Origin: Bacteroidales bacterium
GTDB taxonomy: Bacteria; Bacteroidota; Bacteroidia; Bacteroidales; UBA932
Length of the DNA: 64,000 bases
Assembly: GCA_017546125.1 (NCBI GenBank)
Contig: JAFYXO010000028.1
Coordinates: 1-64,000, forward strand
Direction: 5' to 3'
Both the position numbers and the translations under genes were made by a program. Under the pieces are notes generated by a model, which saw only the letters and a list, made by a program, of their open reading frames with translations, was not told where the DNA came from and made no database searches. Of the stretch, positions 60,249 through 64,000 are shown piece by piece (positions within the stretch are counted from its first letter, which is position 1; every line of letters begins with the position of its first letter).

Positions 60249-60933
60249 CGTTATTACTGTTTAATACATCATCTGAATTATATTGGTACCCCATACGCTT
60301 GGCTGTTCTCATCTTCGCAGACTCGATCTTGGCATTGATCTGATCGACACTTACCACCTTGACAACATCAAATGGTGGCACCAAAAGGTCAAATGAGAGT
60401 GAGTACATCACAGCGCTCTGAACGATAGTGGCCAACGCCTCGCTATCCAGGGTATATTTTCCGAAGGTCGAAGTGGCCTGTTTCTTCTGTCTCTTGCCCT
60501 CAACCAGGAAATGCTTGTCTTTATTGACGAAGATTCTGGCCACCAGGTAACCCAAATCCTCCTCCCTATTGTACTTCATCGAATCGGACAGGAAGTTGTA
60601 GACACTTATCACACCACAGTAAGCCCTCTTGGGATCCTCTTTCACATAAGGGTTCTTCCAGATGGCATGGTCCCTGTCAAACTGGAACACATCTGTATGC
60701 ATGCTGAAGATAAGAACGTCATCGGCGAATTTCAATTCTGCCTCAAAACGACCTCTGTCACGATACTCAATTCTCACTCTCCTGCTGCATTGCCCCTCTA
60801 TCATGTCGTTCAAGTCATTGCTGATCTCACTCAGAACATCCTTCAACTGATTGAAGATATCCAGGCACTGTTCATAGACAGTAGCTTTCAATTGAGCCTT
60901 ATCCTTAAGCTCCGATACGATTAAGTCCAACAT
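60238..60933 (-). CDS. Conserved hypothetical cytoplasmic protein
   Basis: The start at 60933 is preferred as it lies directly after the proS stop; an earlier ATG at 60951 overlaps proS. The 231-residue protein has no signal peptide. It begins with a helical region (LIVSELKDKAQLKATVYEQC) and continues with a mixed alpha/beta core (RFEAELKFADDVLIFSMHTD, AYCGVISVYNFLSDSMKYN). I do not recognise a function. It is conserved in position next to proS in the Bacteroidales as far as I recall. Confidence 0.75.
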   Translation of the reverse strand: MLDLIVSELKDKAQLKATVYEQCLDIFNQLKDVLSEISNDLNDMIEGQCSRRVRIEYRDRGRFEAELKFADDVLIFSMHTDVFQFDRDHAIWKNPYVKEDPKRAYCGVISVYNFLSDSMKYNREEDLGYLVARIFVNKDKHFLVEGKRQKKQATSTFGKYTLDSEALATIVQSAVMYSLSFDLLVPPFDVVKVVSVDQINAKIESAKMRTAKRMGYQYNSDDVLNSNNDEN

Positions 60934-60934
60934 A

Positions 60935-62413
60935 TTAGTATGCTCTTGCAAAAATTACTCTTTGTTTTGAAGGTTTGCCCGAGTACACACAAGTACCCTC
61001 CTCGATCTCAACATGTGAATCAAGAGGAATACATCTGATGGTAGCTTTGGTCTCCTCCTTGATCTTAGCTTCGGTCTCAGCTGTACCGTCCCAGTGACAT
61101 AGCAGGAAGCCACCTTCCTCGATCTTCTCTTTGAACTCTTCCCAAGTATCCACTTTCACAGTGTGCTCCTCTCTGAAGTTCAAAGCCTTCGCATAGATAT
61201 TCTTTTGGATCTCGTCCAACAGATTCTTGATATATTCAGCGATACCCTCCCTTGCAACAGAAGATTTTTCGCAAGTATCACGACGGGCAATCTCCACCAC
61301 ACCGTTTTCAAGATCGCGTTTACCCATCACCACACGTACAGGAACACCTTTAAGCTCCCATTCTGCGAATTTGAAACCTGAACGTACATTGTCCCTGTCA
61401 TCAATCTTGACAGAGATGCCGTAAGGCTTAAGTTCGTTTTTGATCTCTTCCATCTTCTCCACCATCATCTTCAACTCCTCTTCCCCCTTGTAGATAGGGA
61501 CCATTACCACCTGAATAGGTGCAAGTGCTGGTGGAAGAACCAAACCGTTGTTATCACTGTGAGCCATAATCAAGGCACCCATCAAACGGGTAGAAACACC
61601 CCATGAGGTAGCCCAAACATAATCAAGTTTACCCTCTTTGTTTGCAAACTGAACATCGAATGCTTTTGCGAAGTTCTGGCCCAAGAAGTGCGAGGTACCT
61701 GCTTGTAGAGCCTTTCCATCCTGCATCATTGCCTCGATACAAAGTGTATCAATGGCACCGGCAAATCTCTCTGATTCAGTCTTCTTACCTACCACTACTG
61801 GCAGTGCCATATAGTTACGTGCGAAATCTGCATACACGTTCACCATCTTTTCTGTCTCTTCAATAGCCTCTTGAGCTGTAGCATGGGCAGTGTGACCCTC
61901 TTGCCACAAGAACTCCGCTGTTCTTAGGAAAAGTCTGGTACGCATCTCCCATCTTACCACGTTTGCCCATTGGTTGCAAAGGATAGGGAGATCCCTGTAA
62001 GATTTGATCCAGTTTCTGTATGTATTCCAGATAATGGTCTCTGAGGTCGGACGAACGATAAGTTCCTCTTCAAGTTTAGCCTCCGGATCCACGATCACAC
62101 CCGAACCGTCAGGGTTATTTTTAAGTCTGTGGTGAGTTACCACTGCGCACTCCTTGGCAAAACCCTCAACATGGTCTGCCTCCTTGCTCAAAAACGATTT
62201 TGGGATAAATAGCGGGAAATAGGCATTCTGGTGCCCTGTCTCTTTGAACATTGTATCCAACTGATGCTGGATTTTCTCCCATATTGCGTAGCCGTATGGC
62301 TTGATTACCATACAACCTCTGACTGCTGAATTCTCTGCAAGGTCTGCTTTTACGACCAAGTTGTTGTACCACAATGAGTAGTTCTCTTCTCTACTTGTTA
62401 CCTCTTTAGCCAT
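60935..62413 (-). CDS. proS: Prolyl-tRNA synthetase, archaeal/eukaryotic (short) type
   Basis: The 492-residue class II synthetase charges tRNA-Pro. Motif 1 is in [20 protein letters not shown], motif 2 in [20 protein letters not shown] and motif 3 in [16 protein letters not shown]. The C-terminal anticodon domain is followed by the zinc-like end region ([34 protein letters not shown]) typical of the short ProS3 form. This type lacks the bacterial editing insertion and is usual in Bacteroidota. It is first of a four-gene operon. Confidence 0.96.
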   Translation of the reverse strand: MAKEVTSREENYSLWYNNLVVKADLAENSAVRGCMVIKPYGYAIWEKIQHQLDTMFKETGHQNAYFPLFIPKSFLSKEADHVEGFAKECAVVTHHRLKNNPDGSGVIVDPEAKLEEELIVRPTSETIIWNTYRNWIKSYRDLPILCNQWANVVRWEMRTRLFLRTAEFLWQEGHTAHATAQEAIEETEKMVNVYADFARNYMALPVVVGKKTESERFAGAIDTLCIEAMMQDGKALQAGTSHFLGQNFAKAFDVQFANKEGKLDYVWATSWGVSTRLMGALIMAHSDNNGLVLPPALAPIQVVMVPIYKGEEELKMMVEKMEEIKNELKPYGISVKIDDRDNVRSGFKFAEWELKGVPVRVVMGKRDLENGVVEIARRDTCEKSSVAREGIAEYIKNLLDEIQKNIYAKALNFREEHTVKVDTWEEFKEKIEEGGFLLCHWDGTAETEAKIKEETKATIRCIPLDSHVEIEEGTCVYSGKPSKQRVIFARAY

Positions 62414-62475
62414 TGTAAATTTTTTTAATGGTATGTTTTTTGTTATTTTTGTATCGTATTATGCGTAGTAAGGCG

Positions 62476-62483
62476 CAAAAGTA
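62476..62483 (-). promoter_or_regulatory. Promoter box of the proS operon
   Basis: On the minus strand TACTTTTG (62483-62476) ends 62 bases before the proS ATG. The plus-strand lipoprotein gene may use a TATTTTTG at about 62444-62451. Confidence 0.45.
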
Positions 62484-62513
62484 CGAATAATTAATCAATA
62501 ACGAGTGTGAGTT

Positions 62514-63611
62514 ATGAAAAATTTTTCTCTTTATATAGTGCTATTAAGCACCTTAATCCTAACCTCTTGCGGCACAAGTGCTTCATATACCTCAAGTGCC
62601 CCTTTTGAGGATGGGATATACTACACCCCGGACAAGGCATCCATTGACGCAGCCGTATCTGCAGAACAGAAGCAGATAGCCGCCCTCACAGAGGAGACAA
62701 AAGCCAAGAAAGTCTGCACCGAAGCTGTGGACACTATCGTTTTGGGAGAGACATCCAAGGATATTACCCTCCCTCTCGAACTCGATAAAAGCTACGTCGT
62801 GCTTCTTGAAGGGGAGACATACGAAGAGAGATTCAAGAAATTCGAAGATGAGGAGGATTACACATTCTCCATCAATTTTGAAATGGGTTATGGTGCTGGC
62901 TACGGATACTATTATCCCTGGTACACCCATGCATACTACAGACCGGCCCATTACTATTACGGATGGTACAATCCATGGTATGAACCCTGGTATGACCCAT
63001 GGTACAGCCCCTGGTACTATCCATCTTACTACCCTTACTACGGTCCATCATACTACTACGGATGGTACGACCCATGGTATTATCCGGGATTTTATCCGGG
63101 CTACTACCCAATGTACCCACACACCTATCCTATCGGGGGCATCACCACAAATGATGTAATCCACGGAAGAAGGGATCTCACCAGAAACAGCAATACCGGT
63201 GTTGCCCAGATCTCAGGTGGGAACCGCCACAACAGAACTACCACCGCCGCACCTGCCACAAGTGTAAACCAGATCAGAGGAAGAGAGTTGAACAGAAGTG
63301 GAGCACCAAGCGTCAAGGGTGACAACACCGGCACCGTAACAGGAAATAATGGCACCATCCCTACAAGAAACGGAGTACGCAACAATTACAGAGCCTCTTC
63401 GAGCCAGAATAACAGAAAGGAGCAGACAGCTTCAGGAAGAGACAATGGCAGAGCTACCTACCAATACAACAATAACGCTACTCAAAGCACCGGTGCAAGC
63501 AGCAACTACAACCAGAGCAGAAGCAACTATCAGAGCGGCTACTCGGGAGGTGGCTCAAGATCGACCGGCTCATCATCAGGCAGCAGCTACAGGACAGGCG
63601 GCAGAAGATAA
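62514..63611 (+). CDS. Lipoprotein with Tyr-Trp-Pro repeat and Ser/Asn/Gly/Arg-rich tail
   Basis: The 365-residue lipoprotein has a lipobox ending at Cys19 (LTSCG). After a folded-looking part (about 30-120) comes a stretch of about 90 residues of PWYxPWYxPWYY-like units with more than half Tyr, Trp or Pro (residues about 123-205). The final 160 residues are rich in Asn, Arg, Ser, Gly and Thr and appear disordered. Similar Tyr/Trp-rich segments occur in other Bacteroidetes lipoproteins of unknown role. It is followed by an outer membrane porin gene 19 bases downstream, probably in one operon. Confidence 0.82.
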   Translation: MKNFSLYIVLLSTLILTSCGTSASYTSSAPFEDGIYYTPDKASIDAAVSAEQKQIAALTEETKAKKVCTEAVDTIVLGETSKDITLPLELDKSYVVLLEGETYEERFKKFEDEEDYTFSINFEMGYGAGYGYYYPWYTHAYYRPAHYYYGWYNPWYEPWYDPWYSPWYYPSYYPYYGPSYYYGWYDPWYYPGFYPGYYPMYPHTYPIGGITTNDVIHGRRDLTRNSNTGVAQISGGNRHNRTTTAAPATSVNQIRGRELNRSGAPSVKGDNTGTVTGNNGTIPTRNGVRNNYRASSSQNNRKEQTASGRDNGRATYQYNNNATQSTGASSNYNQSRSNYQSGYSGGGSRSTGSSSGSSYRTGGRR

Positions 63612-63629
63612 TCACAAAAACAGAGAGCA

Positions 63630-64000
63630 ATGAGAACAATCAGGATATACACAATACTTATTGCAATGGCACTTTCAGCCACAACTGCATTTGGCCAGAC
63701 CATGTACGATGCAATAAGGTTTTCAAACAACGACTACGAAGGCACTGCCCGCAGTATGGCTATGGGTAACGCATTCACCGCTCTTGGAGGGGATTTGGGT
63801 GCGATCACCATCAACCCAGCATCATCGGGCGTCTACAGATACGACGAGTTTGTCATCACACCATCACTGACATTTACCACAGACAAAAGCGAATATGCAG
63901 GTACAACCACTAACTCACATCGCACCCGCTTTGGTCTCTCCAATGTCGGAGGAGTTGCCACATTCAACACCGGCAGAAATACCGGACTTATAAATTTCAA
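63630..64000 (+). CDS. FadL/OmpP1-like outer membrane protein (partial, 5' end)
   Basis: The ATG at 63630 starts a signal peptide (TIRIYTILIAMALSATTAFG) and continues with TMYDAIRFSNNDYEGTARSM and the typical AMGNAFTALGGDLGAITINP (ASS follows), the plug-like start of FadL-type porins for hydrophobic compounds. The 3' end is outside the window (124 residues visible). It is the partner of the preceding lipoprotein gene. The substrate cannot be told. Confidence 0.85.
   Translation, partial: MRTIRIYTILIAMALSATTAFGQTMYDAIRFSNNDYEGTARSMAMGNAFTALGGDLGAITINPASSGVYRYDEFVITPSLTFTTDKSEYAGTTTNSHRTRFGLSNVGGVATFNTGRNTGLINF

Overview
The window looks like chromosomal DNA of a member of the order Bacteroidales (phylum Bacteroidota). 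Most well-placed start codons follow the Bacteroidota promoter hexamer-like box TAnnTTTG, three of them with a TTG element 19-20 bases upstream; Shine-Dalgarno sites are almost absent; and the gene content is typical: many secreted lipoproteins with a short signal peptide ending in SC or GC, PCMD/DUF4493-type surface lipoproteins, BACON domains, a DPP IV, TonB-dependent receptors, DUF3078 and FadL-like outer membrane proteins. I cannot name the genus. About 53 protein genes, one initiator tRNA and two probable structured RNAs are supported.

Layout. 1-4653: the end of an unknown gene, then a minus-strand lipoprotein operon whose third gene is a six-repeat surface protein. 4709-5010: a promoter-driven structured RNA that ends in a terminator just in front of that operon. 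5057-12297: housekeeping genes (HhH protein, rsmI, tdk, CBS/CorC-type membrane protein, DPP IV). 12415-14231: a strongly codon-biased two-gene unit, a NifU-like scaffold plus a GGGtGRT-family protein, with a canonical Shine-Dalgarno between them and a good terminator. 14391-19215: CAT-like acetyltransferase, MATE exporter and two paralogous secreted proteins. 19218-30245: a six-gene operon of surface lipoproteins and a small barrel protein (PCMD, DUF4493-like, fimbrillin-like), with a divergent BACON lipoprotein. 31704-41308: AraC regulator, acyl-CoA ligase, DUF2490 protein, a GH18-M14 peptidase-serine hydrolase operon, a split chromate transporter and a methyltransferase. 41513-43493: a RAYT-type (REP-associated) HUH transposase flanked by five 57-58 bp hairpin repeats. 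43641-45449: a second lipoprotein operon, again preceded by a copy of the same structured RNA. 45768-56029: methyltransferase-like membrane protein, LMW phosphatase, tRNA-fMet, hisS, NfnAB, a GH9-CE4 fusion and an HMA/TonB-receptor pair. 56118-64000: sppA, then proS-hypothetical-DUF3078-tilS, and a Tyr/Trp/Pro-rich lipoprotein followed by a FadL-like porin cut by the window end.

The most unusual signals are (1) the two diverged copies of a minus-strand RNA at 4709-4974 and 45195-45413, which keep the same crossing helices through compensatory changes and both sit directly in front of lipoprotein operons; (2) the GGGtGRT/NifU-like pair, which carries every mark of very high expression but has no assigned function; and (3) the RAYT gene with its private family of hairpin repeats.

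All calls rest on reading the sequence and on recalled family knowledge. No alignment, folding or database search was run.
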